Of a stretch of 6,839 bases of DNA, positions 6,487 through 6,839 are shown in pieces. The notes beneath the pieces were generated by a model. It ran no database searches and was not told where the DNA came from. It saw nothing but the letters and a program-made list of their open reading frames with translations. Position 1 is the stretch's first letter, and the number at the start of each line of letters is the position of its first letter. The stretch comes from Bifidobacteriaceae bacterium (lineage in GTDB: Bacteria; Actinomycetota; Actinomycetes; Actinomycetales; WQXJ01), in contig JAISCU010000419.1 in the NCBI GenBank assembly GCA_031265345.1, positions 1 to 6,839 on the forward strand. Reading direction: 5' to 3'. A program made the translations under genes and the position numbers.

Positions 6487-6839
6487 CTGCGGCTCCTTCC
6501 CCGCTGGGCGCGCCCCGCTCGTAGAAGCGCATGAAATGGTCCTCCAACGTGAACTTCACCTCCGTGAGGTACTCCAACCGGCGGTCCGCCAAGGCGGCGA
6601 TGAGCTCCCCGACGTCCTGGTCGGCGACCGCGACCTTGGCCTGGTTGCGGCGCGGCCTCGAGCCCACCACCGCCCATGGGCCGGATCGCGGGGCGCGGGC
6701 CAGGAAACCCTCGAAGTCGTCCGCGCTCGCGAATCCGACCTTGAACTCCTTCTGGTCGTTGTGGCGCAGGTCGTCCGCGACGAAGGTCGACACGAGCCGC
6801 CCTTCCTTGATAATGGCGATCCTGTCGCAGGTGGCGTCC
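6473..6839 (-). CDS. ABC transporter ATP-binding protein, C-terminal part only (5' end beyond window)
   Basis: The frame is open from the right edge to TGA 6475-6473, giving 121 in-window residues. It opens with DATCDRIAIIKEGRLVSTF, which matches the segment just after the H-loop of ABC ATPases and aligns with TCDRVGLIKEGRIVAVAST of the neighbouring ATPase. This shows that the GTG at 6793 is internal and not the start. The rest is the same accessory C-terminal domain as in the neighbour and contains YLTEVKFTLEDHFMRFYERG, followed by a tail of about 14 residues (APSGEGAADAWH at the end). Walker A, signature and Walker B lie outside the window, so catalytic competence cannot be judged. The stop lies 14 nt inside the next ATPase gene, indicating one operon. 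It is likely a paralogue arising from tandem duplication and a second motor subunit for the same permease. Confidence 0.85.
   Translation of the reverse strand, partial: DATCDRIAIIKEGRLVSTFVADDLRHNDQKEFKVGFASADDFEGFLARAPRSGPWAVVGSRPRRNQAKVAVADQDVGELIAALADRRLEYLTEVKFTLEDHFMRFYERGAPSGEGAADAWH

Noticed and set aside
4552..6534. Open frame of 660 codons on the plus strand
   Set aside because: It is antisense to the permease and ATPase genes, which have clear motifs and ribosome binding sites. The translation is His/Arg/Gly-rich low complexity, so it is a shadow.
6473..6793. Independent 106-residue protein starting at GTG 6793
   Set aside because: The frame continues upstream to the window edge, and the preceding residues match the post-H-loop segment of ABC ATPases, so this is the end of a larger gene.

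Overview
The window is GC-rich, and all six convincing genes read on the minus strand with AAGGAG- or GGAGG-type ribosome binding sites. Start codons include GTG as well as ATG. This points to a high-GC Gram-positive bacterium (Actinomycetota). The lipobox on the first protein and the AgrC/LytTR-type two-component pair fit a Gram-positive cell. I cannot name a genus from the sequence.

In the direction of transcription (high to low coordinates) the layout is as follows. (1) The 3' end of an ABC-transporter ATPase enters from the right edge (6473-6839). (2) A complete second ATPase (5605-6486) overlaps it by 14 nt. (3) A complete ABC-2-type permease (4201-5589) follows 15 nt later. These three look like one translationally linked export operon with two paralogous ATPases and one visible permease. 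(4) A 109-nt gap holds a GC-rich hairpin directly after the permease stop. (5) A LytTR-type response regulator (3363-4091) is coupled by a GTGA overlap to a polytopic AgrC/NatK-like histidine kinase (2056-3366). (6) A 156-nt gap holds a second GC-rich hairpin. (7) The 5' part of a secreted, lipid-anchored glycoside hydrolase family 3 enzyme (1-1899) runs off the left edge.

The likely logic of positions 2056-6839 is a membrane sensor and LytTR regulator next to an ABC exporter, an arrangement known from natKR/natAB-type systems and from peptide-sensing or peptide-resistance modules. The signal and cargo cannot be read from sequence. No AgrD-like or bacteriocin-like small gene was found in the gaps. 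The GH3 lipoprotein probably degrades beta-linked oligosaccharides outside the membrane and may be a separate transcription unit.

The most unusual item is inside the permease. Between its third and fourth membrane helices it carries an insertion of about 195 residues, predicted to lie outside the membrane. This insertion is built from six degenerate copies of a roughly 28-residue Ala-rich helical unit whose key glycines are at almost constant spacing. It could be a substrate- or signal-binding helical array fused into an ABC-2 exporter.
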